The position numbers were made by a program, and so were the translations under genes. The notes under the pieces are model-generated. The model saw nothing but the letters and a program-made list of their open reading frames with translations, had not been told where the DNA came from and did not search any database. Below are positions 44,240 through 56,217 of a stretch of DNA of 64,000 nucleotides, one piece after another; positions within the stretch are counted from its first letter, which is position 1; the number at the start of each line of letters is the position of its first letter. This DNA comes from Pantoea agglomerans (GTDB taxonomy: Bacteria > Pseudomonadota > Gammaproteobacteria > Enterobacterales > Enterobacteriaceae), in the NCBI RefSeq assembly GCF_020149765.1, contig NZ_CP083809.1:2356001-2420000 (forward strand), written 5' to 3'.

Positions 44240-45352
44240 ATGTCTGACAACAGCCAGAAAAAAGTGATCGTCGGTATGTCCGGCGGCGTCGATTCTTCCG
44301 TATCCGCCTGGCTACTGCAGCAGCAGGGCTATCAGGTAGAAGGCCTGTTCATGAAGAACTGGGAGGAAGACGACGGCGAGGAGTATTGCACTGCCGCGGA
44401 CGATCTGGCGGACGCGCAGGCGGTGTGCGATAAACTCGGCATCAAGCTGCATAAAATCAACTTTGCCGCAGAGTACTGGGACAACGTCTTCGAACACTTC
44501 CTCGAAGAGTACAAAGCGGGCCGCACCCCCAATCCCGATATTCTCTGCAACAAAGAGATCAAATTTAAAGCCTTCCTGGAGTTCGCGGCGGAGGATCTCG
44601 GCGCGGACTACATCGCCACCGGCCACTACGTGCGCCGCGCGGACGTCGACGGCAAAAGCCAGCTGCTGCGCGGCCTCGACGGCAACAAAGATCAGAGCTA
44701 CTTCCTCTATACGCTGAGCCACGAGCAGATCGCCCAGAGCCTCTTCCCGGTAGGCGAACTGGAGAAGCCGGAAGTGCGCCGCATCGCCGAGCAGCTCGAT
44801 CTCGTTACCGCGAAGAAAAAAGACTCCACCGGCATCTGCTTTATCGGCGAACGCAAATTCCGCGACTTCCTTGGCCGCTATCTGCCGGCCCAGCCTGGCG
44901 TGATTGAAACCGTGGATGGCCAGGTGGTCGGCGAGCACCAGGGCCTGATGTATCACACCCTGGGCCAGCGCAAAGGGCTGGGCATCGGCGGGCTGAAAGA
45001 GAGCAGCGACGATCCCTGGTACGTGGTGGATAAAGACGTGGCGCGCAACCGCCTGATCGTGGCGCAGGGTGCCGACCATCCGCGCCTGATGTCGGTGGGC
45101 CTGGTGGCCCAGCAGCTGCACTGGGTCGATCGCCAGCCAGTCGTCGCTCCGCTGCGCTGTACGGTGAAAACGCGCTATCGCCAGACCGATATTCCGTGTG
45201 AAATCGTGCCGCGCGGCGAAGACCGCATTGAGGTGCGCTTCGACGCGCCGGTTGCGGCGGTGACGCCGGGCCAGTCCGCCGTGTTCTATCTCGGCGACGT
45301 CTGCCTCGGCGGCGGCATTATCGAAGAGCGCCTGCCGCTGATCGCAGACTAA
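44240..45352 (+). CDS. mnmA: tRNA-specific 2-thiouridylase MnmA
   Basis: A 370-residue enzyme that thiolates U34 of Lys, Glu and Gln tRNAs. The PP-loop SGGVDSS is at residues 14-20; the catalytic Cys are in [12 protein letters not shown] (about 103) and [12 protein letters not shown] (about 200). The C-terminal beta-barrel with [29 protein letters not shown] is typical. An in-frame upstream start at 44174 overlaps nudJ; the ATG at 44240 fits the E. coli start. hflD follows after 33 bp. Confidence 0.97.
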   Translation: MSDNSQKKVIVGMSGGVDSSVSAWLLQQQGYQVEGLFMKNWEEDDGEEYCTAADDLADAQAVCDKLGIKLHKINFAAEYWDNVFEHFLEEYKAGRTPNPDILCNKEIKFKAFLEFAAEDLGADYIATGHYVRRADVDGKSQLLRGLDGNKDQSYFLYTLSHEQIAQSLFPVGELEKPEVRRIAEQLDLVTAKKKDSTGICFIGERKFRDFLGRYLPAQPGVIETVDGQVVGEHQGLMYHTLGQRKGLGIGGLKESSDDPWYVVDKDVARNRLIVAQGADHPRLMSVGLVAQQLHWVDRQPVVAPLRCTVKTRYRQTDIPCEIVPRGEDRIEVRFDAPVAAVTPGQSAVFYLGDVCLGGGIIEERLPLIAD

Positions 45353-45385
45353 GTCGGCATGGCTGACGCGTAGACAGGAGTAACC

Positions 45386-47441
<2,056 letters not shown>

Positions 47442-47447
47442 GCGTGG

Positions 47448-47474
47448 ACGCAGGCGGGACGGTCCCGCCTGCGT
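47448..47474 (+). terminator. Hairpin after purB
   Basis: ACGCAGGCGGGA and TCCCGCCTGCGT are exact complements with a three-base loop. The following TGTGCTGTTGTTT is only T-rich, so termination may be partial, allowing some read-through into phoPQ. Confidence 0.7.
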
Positions 47475-47480
47475 TGTGCT

Positions 47481-47510
47481 GTTGTTTAGATGTTTTTGCG
47501 TATACTTTAC
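47481..47510 (+). promoter_or_regulatory. Likely phoP promoter
   Basis: TATACT at 47501-47506 is a good -10 hexamer 39 bp before the phoP start. TGTTTAGATGTTTTTG just upstream recalls the TGTTTA half-sites of PhoP boxes, but the spacing of the second copy is off, so autoregulation is only suggested. Confidence 0.4.
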
Positions 47511-47544
47511 CTTTACTTAAATGCTCCGAGAGTAAGGAAAAGGC

Positions 47545-48213
47545 ATGCGTGTTTTAGTTGTGGAAGATAATGCTCTGCTGCGCCATCATCTTGCAGTTCA
47601 ACTGCGTGAAATGGGCCATCAGGTAGACGCCGCAGAGGACGCAAAGGAAGCCGACTATTTTTTACAGGAGCATCTGCCCGATATTGCGCTGGTCGACCTG
47701 GGGCTGCCGGATGAAGACGGCATGTCGCTGATCCGCCGCTGGCGCGGTCAGTCGGTGCGGCAGCCGATTCTGGTGCTCACCGCGCGCGAAGGCTGGCAGG
47801 CCAAAGTCGAAGCGCTGGAAGCGGGTGCCGACGACTACGTCACCAAACCTTTCCATATTGAAGAAGTGGCCGCGCGCCTGCAGGCGCTGATGCGTCGCAA
47901 CAGCGGACACGCCTCGCAAATTATCGCCATGGCGCCGTTTCAGGTTGACCTCTCGCGCCGCGAGCTGACCATCCACGACCAGCCGGTCAAGCTGACCGCC
48001 TTTGAATACACCATTGTCGAAACGCTGATCCGCAACGCGGGCAGAGTGGTGAGCAAAGACTCCCTGATGCTGCAGCTCTACCCCGACGCCGAACTGCGCG
48101 AAAGTCATACCATCGACGTGCTGATGGGCCGCCTGCGCAAAAAAATTCAGGCGCTGCACGCGGATGAGGTGATCACCACCGTACGCGGTCAGGGATACCG
48201 CTTCGATCTCTGA
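47545..48213 (+). CDS. phoP: Two-component response regulator PhoP
   Basis: A 222-residue OmpR-type regulator controlling Mg2+ and antimicrobial-peptide responses. Receiver domain with phospho-acceptor Asp51 ([12 protein letters not shown]), Thr in VLTAREGW and Lys in DDYVTKPFH; winged-helix DNA-binding domain ending [13 protein letters not shown] and [21 protein letters not shown] precedes the ATG. The stop overlaps the phoQ start by one base (TGATG), so synthesis is coupled. Confidence 0.97.
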   Translation: MRVLVVEDNALLRHHLAVQLREMGHQVDAAEDAKEADYFLQEHLPDIALVDLGLPDEDGMSLIRRWRGQSVRQPILVLTAREGWQAKVEALEAGADDYVTKPFHIEEVAARLQALMRRNSGHASQIIAMAPFQVDLSRRELTIHDQPVKLTAFEYTIVETLIRNAGRVVSKDSLMLQLYPDAELRESHTIDVLMGRLRKKIQALHADEVITTVRGQGYRFDL

Positions 48214-49673
48214 TGAGCTGGCTGCAACGTTATCGTCCCCTCTCGCTGCGCGCCCGCTTTTTGCTGGCCTGTTCGGCTATTGTGCTGTTTCTCTCGCTCT
48301 CCTACGGCATGGTGGCGGTGATCGGCTACGTGGTCAGCTTCGACAAGAACACCTATCGCGTGATGCGCGGCGAAAGCAATCTCTTCTTTACGCTGGCGCA
48401 GTGGCAAAATAATCGCCTGACCATCGCGCAGCCGGAGCGCATGACGCTCAACTTCCCGACCCTGGTGTTTATCTATGATGAACAGGGCAAGCTGCTGTGG
48501 CAGCAGCGCGACGTGCCGGAGATCCGCACTAAAATCCGCCACGAGTGGCTGCTGAAGCCCGACTTTTACGAAATCGACACCAGCAATCGCACCAGCGCCG
48601 TGGCGATAGGCAACGATCTGTCGGCGCAGAAGCGGCTGCACGCTATCGATAACGACAACAACGATACGTTCACCCACTCCGTTGCGGTCAACCGCTATGA
48701 CGCCACCACCAATCTGCCCGCGCTGACCATCGTGGTGGTGGACTCGATACCGCAGGAGCTACAGCACTCGGACGTGGTCTGGTCATGGTTCAGCTACGTG
48801 CTGGCCGCCAACCTTATTCTGGTGATCCCGCTGCTCTGGCTGGCAGCGCACTGGAGCCTGCGCCCGATTGGCCATCTCGCCACCCAGATACGCGAACTGG
48901 AAACCAGCCAGCGTGAAAATCTCGACGATGCGCCACCGCAGGAGCTGCGCAGCCTGGTGCGCAACCTCAATCTGCTGCTGAGCAACGAGCGCCAGCGCTA
49001 TACGCGCTACCGCACCACCCTCTCCGATCTGACGCACAGCCTGAAAACGCCGCTGGCGGTGCTGCAAAGCACGCTGCGCTCGCTGCGCAACGGCAAGGAT
49101 CTGACCATCGAGCAGGCCGAGCCGGTGATGCTGGAGCAGATCAGCCGTATCTCGCAGCAGATCGGCTACTACCTGCACCGCGCCAGCATGCAGGCGGATC
49201 ACAACCCGCTGCTGCGCGACCTTCATCCGGTATCGGCGCTGCTCGACAGCCTCTGCTCGGCGCTTAACAAGGTTTATCAGCACAAAGGCGTCGAGATTAC
49301 GCTGGACGTTTCGCCGGAGGTGATCTTTATCGGCGACAAAAACGACTTTATGGAGGTGCTGGGCAACGTGCTGGACAACGCCTGCAAATATTGCCTGGAG
49401 TTTATCGAGGTAAGCGCGCGTCAGACCGATCAGGCGCTGCATCTGTTTATCGACGACGACGGCCCCGGCATTCCCGAAAGCAAGCGCAACCTCGTCTTTG
49501 TGCGCGGCCAGCGCGCCGATACGCTGCGTCCCGGCCAGGGGCTGGGGCTGGCGGTCGCGCTCGATATTCTGGAGCAGTATGAGGGCCAGATTATCGCTAC
49601 ATCCAGCCCGCTGGGCGGCGCGCGGATGGAAGTGATCTTCCGGCGTCAGGAAGTCGAACATCGCCGCGAGTAG
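48213..49673 (+). CDS. phoQ: Sensor histidine kinase PhoQ
   Basis: A 486-residue inner-membrane kinase sensing low Mg2+, acid and cationic peptides. Two transmembrane segments (about residues 17-39 and 193-214) flank a periplasmic PAS-like domain with the acidic patch replaced by a moderately acidic IDNDNND stretch. The HAMP is followed by the phospho-acceptor His at about 275 ([11 protein letters not shown]), the N box [10 protein letters not shown] and G boxes DDDGPGIP and GQGLGLAVA. Length as in E. coli. Confidence 0.97.
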   Translation: MSWLQRYRPLSLRARFLLACSAIVLFLSLSYGMVAVIGYVVSFDKNTYRVMRGESNLFFTLAQWQNNRLTIAQPERMTLNFPTLVFIYDEQGKLLWQQRDVPEIRTKIRHEWLLKPDFYEIDTSNRTSAVAIGNDLSAQKRLHAIDNDNNDTFTHSVAVNRYDATTNLPALTIVVVDSIPQELQHSDVVWSWFSYVLAANLILVIPLLWLAAHWSLRPIGHLATQIRELETSQRENLDDAPPQELRSLVRNLNLLLSNERQRYTRYRTTLSDLTHSLKTPLAVLQSTLRSLRNGKDLTIEQAEPVMLEQISRISQQIGYYLHRASMQADHNPLLRDLHPVSALLDSLCSALNKVYQHKGVEITLDVSPEVIFIGDKNDFMEVLGNVLDNACKYCLEFIEVSARQTDQALHLFIDDDGPGIPESKRNLVFVRGQRADTLRPGQGLGLAVALDILEQYEGQIIATSSPLGGARMEVIFRRQEVEHRRE

Positions 49674-49730
49674 AAAGGTGCGCGGGCTGTTATACTTGGC
49701 TGCATTTACAGCCCTGCATGGAACCACTCT

Positions 49731-50858
49731 ATGGACTATCAGCTCGATCTTAACTGGCCCGACTTTATTCAGCGCTACTGGCAAAAACGTCCGGTGCTGC
49801 TTAAGCGCGGTTTTAAAAACTTTATTGACCCCATTTCTCCTGACGAGCTGGCCGGACTGGCGATGGAAAACGAGGTGGACAGCCGTCTGGTCAGCCATAA
49901 CGACGGCAAGTGGCAGGTGAGCCACGGTCCTTTCGAGAGCTACGATCATCTGGGCGAAAACAACTGGTCGCTGCTGGTGCAGGCGGTGAACCACTGGCAT
50001 GAACCCTCGGCGGCGCTGATGCGCCCGTTCCGCTTTTTGCCCGACTGGCGCATCGACGATCTGATGATCTCTTTCGCCGTGCCGGGCGGCGGCGTTGGCC
50101 CGCACTTCGATCAGTACGACGTGTTTATTATTCAGGGCACCGGCCGTCGCCGCTGGCGCGTCGGCGAGAAAGTGCCGATGAAGCAGCACTGCCCCCATCC
50201 CGACCTGCTGCAGGTCGAGCCGTTCGACGCCATTATCGATGAAGAGATGGAGCCGGGTGATATTCTCTATATCCCGCCGGGATTCCCGCACGAAGGCTAT
50301 TCGCTGGAGAACGCCATCAACTACTCTGTCGGCTTCCGCGCGCCGAACGGCCGCGAGCTGATCAGCGGCTTCGCCGACTATGTGCTGGCGCGCGAGCTGG
50401 GCAGCTACCGCTACAGCGATCCTGAGGTGCCGACGCGCGACTGCCCGTCACAGATCCTGCCGCAGGAGATCGAAGGTATTCGCCAGGTGATGCTCGACGT
50501 CATCGACCAGCCGGAGCATTTCGCCAGCTGGTTCGGGGAGTTTATCTCCCAGTCGCGTCACGAACTGGATGTGGCACCGCCGGAGCCGCCCTATCAGCCC
50601 GATGAGATCTACGATGCCCTGCAGCAGGGCGATACGCTGTCGCGCCTGGGCGGCCTGCGCGTGCTGACCATCGGCGATGCGGTGTTTGTCAACGGCGAGC
50701 GCGTCGAGTGTTCACAGCCAGAGGTGCTGAAGGCGCTGGCGCGCCGTCAGACGCTGAGCCTGGAGGATTTCGGCGACGCGCTGGACGATCCGTCGCTGCT
50801 GGCGCAGCTTGCCGCGCTGGTTAACGCCGGCTACTGGTATTTCGGCGACGCTGAGTAA
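49731..50858 (+). CDS. roxA: Ribosomal protein uL16 3-hydroxylase RoxA (YcfD)
   Basis: A 375-residue Fe(II)/2-oxoglutarate oxygenase of the JmjC type that hydroxylates an Arg of ribosomal protein uL16. The metal triad is His and Asp in GPHFDQYDVF (about 124 and 126) and His in GFPHEGYS (about 186); the winged-helix C-terminus follows. Length is as in E. coli YcfD. It follows phoQ after 57 bp, the conserved order. Confidence 0.96.
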   Translation: MDYQLDLNWPDFIQRYWQKRPVLLKRGFKNFIDPISPDELAGLAMENEVDSRLVSHNDGKWQVSHGPFESYDHLGENNWSLLVQAVNHWHEPSAALMRPFRFLPDWRIDDLMISFAVPGGGVGPHFDQYDVFIIQGTGRRRWRVGEKVPMKQHCPHPDLLQVEPFDAIIDEEMEPGDILYIPPGFPHEGYSLENAINYSVGFRAPNGRELISGFADYVLARELGSYRYSDPEVPTRDCPSQILPQEIEGIRQVMLDVIDQPEHFASWFGEFISQSRHELDVAPPEPPYQPDEIYDALQQGDTLSRLGGLRVLTIGDAVFVNGERVECSQPEVLKALARRQTLSLEDFGDALDDPSLLAQLAALVNAGYWYFGDAE

Positions 50859-50890
50859 CACCATCAGACGACTCAAAGGCTAAAACGCGC

Positions 50891-51062
50891 GTGGCGTGGG
50901 GCGAAGTGCAACGCGTCCCGCGCCAGGGATAAAACGCCGGGCGGTTTCAAACAACGCAGCGCGCTGGCCCGGTAACAGGCGCACCTCAGGGATGAGGTGC
51001 GTCGCTACGCGGGACGAGCGAGCAGGGATGCGTTTAGCGATTTTGCGATCGCACCACGCCAC
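50891..51062. repeat. Nested multi-stem inverted-repeat element
   Basis: Between roxA and pepT, five complementary pairs nest: GTGGCGTGG (50891-50899) with CCACGCCAC (51054-51062); CGTCCCGCG (50914-50922) with CGCGGGACG (51008-51016); CCGGGC (50937-50942) with GCCCGG (50967-50972); CGCACCTC (50980-50987) with GAGGTGCG (50994-51001); GCGA (51037-51040) with TCGC (51049-51052). The result is a 172-base branched fold. Short frames in it are not protein-like. It may be a mobile intergenic repeat or a structured RNA; orientation is unknown. Confidence 0.55.
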
Positions 51063-51098
51063 CCCCATAAGCGCTGCGCCTCCTGACGGAGAGGTTTT

Positions 51099-52328
51099 TT
51101 ACCCTTTTTTCTCCGCCGCCAGCTCTGCCAGCCGGACAATCACATCCACCGCCTGCGCCATAATATTGAGCGAGGCGAACTCGTGCTTGCCGTGGTAGTT
51201 ATAGCCGCCGGTAAAGATATTCGGGCACGGCAGCCCCTTCCAGGAAAGCGCGGAACCGTCGGTGCCGCCGCGAATCGGCTTCACCTTCGGCTCGATGCCG
51301 CAGTCGCGCATCGCCTGCAGCGCCAGCTCGATAATATGCGGATGCGGCTCAACCTTCTCGCGCATATTGCGATAGCTGTTGCTGATCTCCACCGTGACGG
51401 AGCAGTCTTTATGCAGCCCGGCGTTAATGCGCTCGGCAATCGCCGTCAGTACCTGCTTGCGCTGTTCAAACGCTTCTGTATCGAAATCGCGAATAATATA
51501 TTGCAGCTCGGCGTGCTCTACCGTGCCTTTTATCTGGTGCAGATGATAAAAGCCTTCGTAGCCGTCGGTGAACTGCGGACGCTCTTTTGCCGGTACTTCG
51601 GCATGAAACGCCGTCGCCACGTCCAGCGCGTTCACCATCACCCCTTTCGCCGAGCCGGGATGCACATTATTGCCGACGATCTTCACCACCGCTGAGGCGG
51701 CGTTGAAGTTCTCATATTCAAACTCGCCGAGATCGCTGCCGTCGATGGTGTAGGCCCAGTCGGCGGCGAAGCCCTCTACGTCGAAATGGGAGGTGCCGCG
51801 GCCAATCTCCTCATCTGGCGTAAAGGCGACGCGAATGGCGCCGTGCGGAATATCGCTGCTGGCGAGGCGCGCCATTGCGGTCATGATCTCGGCGATGCCC
51901 GCCTTATCGTCGGCGCCGAGCAGCGTCTTGCCGTCGGTGGTGATCAGGGTATGGCCGATTAGCTTATGCAGGATCGGGAACATCACCGGCGACAGCACCT
52001 CTTCGCCCATACCGAGCGCGATATCGCCGCCGCGGTAGTTCTCAATAATCTGCGGCTTCACATTCCTGGCGGTAAAATCGGGCGAGGTATCCATATGCGA
52101 GATAAAACCGATCACCGGCGTCGGCCAGTCGACGTTGGCGGGCAGCGTGCCCATCACGCAGCAGTGATCGCTGAGCGTGACGTCGATAAAACCGAGCGCA
52201 ATCAGCTCTTCCTGCAGCTTGCGCGCCAGCGTCCACTGCCCTTCGCTGCTGGGCACCTGACGCGCCTGGGGTTTTGCCTGCGTCTCTATCGCCACGTAAC
52301 TTAAAAAACGTTCAAGTAACTGATCCAT
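51099..52328 (-). CDS. pepT: Peptidase T (tripeptide aminopeptidase)
   Basis: A 409-residue M20 metallopeptidase that takes the N-terminal residue from tripeptides in the cytoplasm. Zinc ligands and catalytic residues are in [41 protein letters not shown] and the late [30 protein letters not shown]. Length as in E. coli PepT. AAGGATGG precedes the ATG. Its 3' end faces the repeat element; it is divergent from potA, with 293 bp between them. Confidence 0.97.
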   Translation of the reverse strand: MDQLLERFLSYVAIETQAKPQARQVPSSEGQWTLARKLQEELIALGFIDVTLSDHCCVMGTLPANVDWPTPVIGFISHMDTSPDFTARNVKPQIIENYRGGDIALGMGEEVLSPVMFPILHKLIGHTLITTDGKTLLGADDKAGIAEIMTAMARLASSDIPHGAIRVAFTPDEEIGRGTSHFDVEGFAADWAYTIDGSDLGEFEYENFNAASAVVKIVGNNVHPGSAKGVMVNALDVATAFHAEVPAKERPQFTDGYEGFYHLHQIKGTVEHAELQYIIRDFDTEAFEQRKQVLTAIAERINAGLHKDCSVTVEISNSYRNMREKVEPHPHIIELALQAMRDCGIEPKVKPIRGGTDGSALSWKGLPCPNIFTGGYNYHGKHEFASLNIMAQAVDVIVRLAELAAEKKG

Positions 52329-52621
52329 ATGCCATCCTTCAAAAGAAGCCGACTATCATTATCAACAGCCGAGTCCGACGCATGTTGCGTCATATCATTA
52401 TCTGACAGGTTAACCTGCGCTGCGCGTTTGCAGAAGGATCTTTTAACCCGGCTGTAAACATCGTTATTCAGGGTAGCGGATAACGGCCTGATCGTCTCTT
52501 TTCTCCAGCAAAACATGGCATTGCCCTCTTTTTGAGGTATCATCGCGCCCTCTCGCTGGCTGGCCGACGCAAACGGCTATGCTTAAACCTGTTCGACCCT
52601 ATTACCGACTGAGTGACTAAA

Positions 52622-53737
52622 ATGACGCAAACACGCGCGCAGCAGGCGCTGGTTACGCTTTCTGGCATCAGTAAAGCTTTTGATGGCAAGTCAATTATCA
52701 GCGACTTCAACCTGACCATCGATCACGGCGAATTTATTACCCTGCTCGGTCCGTCGGGCTGCGGCAAAACCACTATTCTGCGGCTGATCGCCGGGCTGGA
52801 AGCGGTCGACAGCGGTCGGGTGATGCTGGATGACAGCGATATCACCGATACCCCCGCCGAGCATCGCCACGTCAATACGGTGTTTCAGAGCTACGCCCTC
52901 TTCCCGCATATGTCGGTGTTTGAAAATGTCGCCTTCGGCCTGCGCATGCAGAAAACGCCCAATGCGGAGATCGCCGCGCGCGTCAGCGAGGCGCTGGCGA
53001 TGGTGCAGCTGGAACGTTTCGCCGATCGCCGCCCGCATCAGCTCTCTGGCGGCCAGCAGCAGCGCGTCGCCATTGCGCGCGCGGTGGTGAACCGCCCGAA
53101 GGTGCTGCTGCTTGATGAGTCGCTCTCGGCGCTCGACTATAAGCTGCGCAAGCAGATGCAGAACGAGCTGAAGGCGCTGCAGCGCAAGCTCGGCATTACC
53201 TTTGTTTTCGTGACGCACGATCAGGAAGAGGCGCTTACCATGTCCGACCGCATCGTGGTGATGCGCGACGGCAAGATCGAGCAGGACGGCACGCCGCGCG
53301 AAATCTACGAAGAGCCGAAGAATCTCTTTGTGGCGCGCTTTATCGGCGAAATTAACGTCTTTGACGCCGACGTCCTCGACGCCCGCGACGCGCCGCGCGT
53401 GCGCGCCCGCGTGGAGGGCCGTGAATGCGATATTCACTGCGCCTTCCCGGTCAGCGCTGGCGATCGCCTGCATGTGTTGCTGCGCCCGGAAGATCTGCGC
53501 GTCGACGAGGTGCATAGCGACCAGGCGGTAGAAGGCCTGATCGGCTACGTGCGCGAGCGTAACTACAAAGGCATGACGCTGGAATCGACCGTCGAGCTGG
53601 AGAATGGCAAGCTGGTGACGGTCAGTGAATTCTTCAACGAGGATGACCCCGACTTCGATCACTCCCTGAATCAAAAGATGGCGGTGAACTGGGTGCCGAG
53701 CTGGGAGGTGGTACTGCCCTATGAAGCTGATGCGTAA
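52622..53737 (+). CDS. potA: Spermidine/putrescine ABC transporter, ATPase PotA
   Basis: The 371-residue ATPase of the PotABCD polyamine importer. Walker [10 protein letters not shown] at 43-51, Q-loop [20 protein letters not shown], signature [14 protein letters not shown], Walker [13 protein letters not shown] and the switch His in [10 protein letters not shown]; a C-terminal TOBE domain follows. The frame extends to a GTG at 52613, but the ATG at 52622 is the better start. Its end overlaps potB by 17 bases. Polyamine transport requires all four pot genes; here the operon is split by a prophage after potB. Confidence 0.96.
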   Translation: MTQTRAQQALVTLSGISKAFDGKSIISDFNLTIDHGEFITLLGPSGCGKTTILRLIAGLEAVDSGRVMLDDSDITDTPAEHRHVNTVFQSYALFPHMSVFENVAFGLRMQKTPNAEIAARVSEALAMVQLERFADRRPHQLSGGQQQRVAIARAVVNRPKVLLLDESLSALDYKLRKQMQNELKALQRKLGITFVFVTHDQEEALTMSDRIVVMRDGKIEQDGTPREIYEEPKNLFVARFIGEINVFDADVLDARDAPRVRARVEGRECDIHCAFPVSAGDRLHVLLRPEDLRVDEVHSDQAVEGLIGYVRERNYKGMTLESTVELENGKLVTVSEFFNEDDPDFDHSLNQKMAVNWVPSWEVVLPYEADA

Positions 53738-54587
53738 CCGTTTTCAGAAAGGGGTAACGGCGCTGATCGTCGGCTGGCTGGCGCTGTTCGTGCTGCTGCC
53801 CAATCTGATGATCGTCGTCACCAGCTTTCTGACGCGCGACGACGCGCACTTCGTGCGTATGGCGTTCACCCTCAGCAACTATACGCGGCTGCTCGATCCG
53901 CTTTATGGCGACGTGCTGCTGCACTCGCTCAATATGGCGCTTATCGCCACGCTCTGCTGCCTGCTGCTGGGTTATCCCTTCGCCTGGTGCCTGACGAAAC
54001 TGCCGGCGCGCCTGCGGCCGCTGATGCTGTTTCTGCTGATAGTACCCTTCTGGACCAACTCGCTGATCCGCATCTACGGGCTGAAAATCTTCCTCAGCCC
54101 GCGCGGCTGGCTAAACGACTTTCTGCTGTGGCTGGGGGTCATCGAGACGCCGTTTCGCATTATGTATACGCCGCAGGCGGTGATCCTCGGTCTGGTCTAT
54201 ATTCTGCTGCCCTTTATGGTGCTGCCGCTCTACTCCAGCCTGGAGAAGCTGGATCGCGCCTGTCTGGAGGCGGCGCGCGATCTCGGCGCCAGCAAAGCGC
54301 AGACCTTTTTCCGCATTATTTTGCCGCTGACCATGCCGGGCATCGTCGCGGGCTGTTTGCTGGTGCTGATCCCGGCGATGGGGCTGTTCTACGTGGCGGA
54401 CCTGATGGGCGGCGCGAAGAACCTGCTGATCGGTAACGTTATCAAGAGCCAGTTTTTGAATATCCGCGACTGGCCGTTCGGCGCGGCGACCAGCATCGTA
54501 ATGACGCTGCTGATGGGCCTGATGCTGCTGTTTTACTGGCGCGCCGCGCGCCTGCTGAATAAAAAGGTTAGCGAAATCGATGATTAA
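53721..54587 (+). CDS. potB: Spermidine/putrescine permease PotB with prophage-supplied C-terminus
   Basis: A 288-residue inner-membrane permease with six hydrophobic segments and the EAA loop [25 protein letters not shown]. The frame runs through the left 20-bp repeat of the inserted prophage and ends VSEIDD, whereas the displaced native end at 57956-57988 reads RLLNKKVDLE then stop, the form known from E. coli. Only the last few cytoplasmic residues differ, so the protein should still work. The stop now lies inside prophage DNA, 3.4 kb from potC. Confidence 0.94.
   Translation: MKLMRNRFQKGVTALIVGWLALFVLLPNLMIVVTSFLTRDDAHFVRMAFTLSNYTRLLDPLYGDVLLHSLNMALIATLCCLLLGYPFAWCLTKLPARLRPLMLFLLIVPFWTNSLIRIYGLKIFLSPRGWLNDFLLWLGVIETPFRIMYTPQAVILGLVYILLPFMVLPLYSSLEKLDRACLEAARDLGASKAQTFFRIILPLTMPGIVAGCLLVLIPAMGLFYVADLMGGAKNLLIGNVIKSQFLNIRDWPFGAATSIVMTLLMGLMLLFYWRAARLLNKKVSEIDD
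54549..54568 (+). repeat. attL-like direct repeat in the potB 3' end
   Basis: CGCCTGCTGAATAAAAAGGT is repeated exactly at 57956-57975. It codes the potB residues RLLNKKV. Its position, at the border between native potB and foreign DNA, identifies it as the left attachment core. Confidence 0.9.
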
Positions 54588-54662
54588 TTATTATAAATCA
54601 AAAAGTTAAGTTGCGTTTTTAGACATAAAATCATTGCTAATAAACAATCTCAAAAAACTACC

Positions 54663-54690
54663 AAACTCAAGCACTTACGCTTGAGTTTTG
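54663..54690 (+). terminator. Terminator-like hairpin just inside the prophage left end
   Basis: AAACTCAAGC and GCTTGAGTTT form a 10-bp perfect stem with a six-base loop, followed by TTTTGG. It stands 75 bp after the potB stop and could end potAB transcription. Confidence 0.65.
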
Positions 54691-54802
54691 GTGAACGATT
54701 TTCGTTGATTCTAGCCCCACCATGAATAACCCCAAAAGTATTTAACTCCCCTTTCTTTCAGGGTTATTACAACCCCATCAAGACAACTCAGAAAGCCAGA
54801 GG

Positions 54803-54981
54803 ATGGATAGCAGGAATGCAATAGCAATGATTGAAGCTGATGGGTGGTATCTGGTGAGAGTTAAAGGCAGTCATCACCAGTTTAAGCACCCAACGAAAAA
54901 GGGGCTGGTACGGTAAAGCATCCACAGAAATACATACCGTTACCAACACTGAAAAGCATTAAAAAACAGGCGGGGCTCTAA
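54803..54981 (+). pseudogene. hicA: HicA-type toxin, frameshifted
   Basis: An ATG behind AGAGG opens a HicA mRNA-interferase reading frame: MDSRNAIAMIEADGWYLV, then the catalytic-His segment GSHHQFKHPTKKG. After 37 residues it hits TAA at 54914. Adding one base near 54911 restores the family's end (VKHPQ through KKQAGL) and a 59-residue protein that stops 23 bp before hicB. A one-base deletion therefore disables the toxin unless frameshifting occurs. It belongs with the downstream hicB. Confidence 0.85.
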
Positions 54982-55004
54982 GCCCCCTACTGGTGGAGGT
55001 TTGC

Positions 55005-55415
55005 ATGTTGTACCCTGTTGCTATTGATAAAGGCGCTTCATCCTTCGGCGTTCGCGTACCTGATATTCCTGGCTGCTTCCCTGGTGGTGATGATTATCAG
55101 GGCGCGATGGAAAGCGTACGTGAAGCGATCGAAGCACATATTGAGTTGCTGGCTGAAGATGGCGAGGCCGTGCCCGAAGCAACGACAGTCGAAAACTGGC
55201 TTTCCGATCCTGAATATGCCGGTGTGGTATGGGCACTGGTTGGCGTGGATATAACACGCCTGATGGGAAAAGCGGAAAAAATCAATGTGACGCTTCCCTC
55301 ATTGCTGATCCGCCGTATCGATCAGTTTGTGACCGCGCATTCAGAGTATGGCAGTCGGTCTGGCTTCCTCTCCCGCGTCGCAGCAGATAAAGTAATCGGA
55401 CTGCAAAAACGATAA
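55005..55415 (+). CDS. hicB: HicB-type antitoxin
   Basis: A 136-residue antitoxin. The N-terminal HicB domain (LYPVAIDKGASSFGVRVPDIPGCFPGGDDYQGAMESVREAIEAHIE) precedes a ribbon-helix-helix-like DNA-binding end (KINVTLPSLLIRRIDQFVTAHSEYGSRSGFLSRVAADKV). TGGAGG precedes the ATG at 55005; a longer start at 54993 overlaps that site. It normally neutralises HicA and represses the operon. The partner is frameshifted, so it may be a lone repressor. A terminator follows directly. Confidence 0.92.
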   Translation: MLYPVAIDKGASSFGVRVPDIPGCFPGGDDYQGAMESVREAIEAHIELLAEDGEAVPEATTVENWLSDPEYAGVVWALVGVDITRLMGKAEKINVTLPSLLIRRIDQFVTAHSEYGSRSGFLSRVAADKVIGLQKR

Positions 55416-55433
55416 GCCTCGAAAGAGGCTTTT
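55414..55433 (+). terminator. Terminator of hicAB
   Basis: AAGCCTC/GAGGCTT around GAAA, followed by TTTT, directly at the hicB stop. Confidence 0.85.
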
Positions 55434-55448
55434 GATAACAGGTTTGTT

Positions 55449-56204
55449 ATGAACATTTTTATTGTAAATCTTAAAATTTCAGTAGAAAGACGGCAGAAAA
55501 TGGAAGAACAGCTGCACGCACTGGGGCTTTCAGCTGAGTTTATCGAGGCCGTAGATGGCAGATTTATGTCTGATGATGAGAGGAAGCGTGTTACTGCAGA
55601 TGTAAATTACGCATTTCTTCCTGGTGAGATCGGATGCGCGCTAAGCCATCAAAAGTTATACAAAAGAATCGTCGATGAAAATATCGCTCAAGCATTGATC
55701 CTTGAAGATGACGTTCTTATTGATAACATCTTACCCGAACTCCTTAAGGGAATAAAACTAAGCACTAGCACCCCTGAAATTATTTTATTAAGTAGAGTTA
55801 ATAAATTTCGTAAGAAGGCTGTGCGAAGCATAACTACAATTCATAAAATACATAAAACAGAGCAAGCCACTACCGCACACGCCTATATTATCAATAATAA
55901 AGCAGCAGCATCATTTCTAAATAATTTATATCCTGTGTGGATGACATCAGACAAATGGAGTTTGTTTGAAGACTTATCCATGGCGAAAATTTACTCTGTA
56001 ATTCCTTACCCTGTTCGCCTTTCCGAAGAGGCTGAAACATCAACAATAAATCAATCAAAAGGTGATTCTGAAATCAACATAAAAAAGAAACACATATGGG
56101 AGTTACTTATGCAGAAACGACCACTACGAGCAAAAATTCGCCACAGATATCGTCGAGCTATTACTCCGCTATTCCATAAAATTGTCAATCAGGGTAAGGG
56201 TTAA
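55449..56204 (+). CDS. Glycosyltransferase family 25 (LPS modification type)
   Basis: A 251-residue GT25 enzyme of the kind that adds galactose or glucose in lipopolysaccharide or lipooligosaccharide synthesis. Motifs are FIVNLKISVERRQKMEEQLH at the N-terminus, PGEIGCALSHQKLY (acceptor region) and ALILEDDVLI (DxD-like metal site), with HAYIINNKAA later. The C-terminus is basic. Gene is distinctly AT-rich and intact. In a prophage it would be a lysogenic-conversion (moron) gene that alters the cell surface. The ATG follows ACAGGTTTG. Confidence 0.85.
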   Translation: MNIFIVNLKISVERRQKMEEQLHALGLSAEFIEAVDGRFMSDDERKRVTADVNYAFLPGEIGCALSHQKLYKRIVDENIAQALILEDDVLIDNILPELLKGIKLSTSTPEIILLSRVNKFRKKAVRSITTIHKIHKTEQATTAHAYIINNKAAASFLNNLYPVWMTSDKWSLFEDLSMAKIYSVIPYPVRLSEEAETSTINQSKGDSEINIKKKHIWELLMQKRPLRAKIRHRYRRAITPLFHKIVNQGKG

Positions 56205-56217
56205 CGCTTCAGGTTAA

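Noticed and set aside
47481..47500. PhoP box upstream of phoP
   Set aside because: Only one good TGTTTA half-site; the second copy is at the wrong distance, so it was kept only as part of a low-confidence promoter entry.
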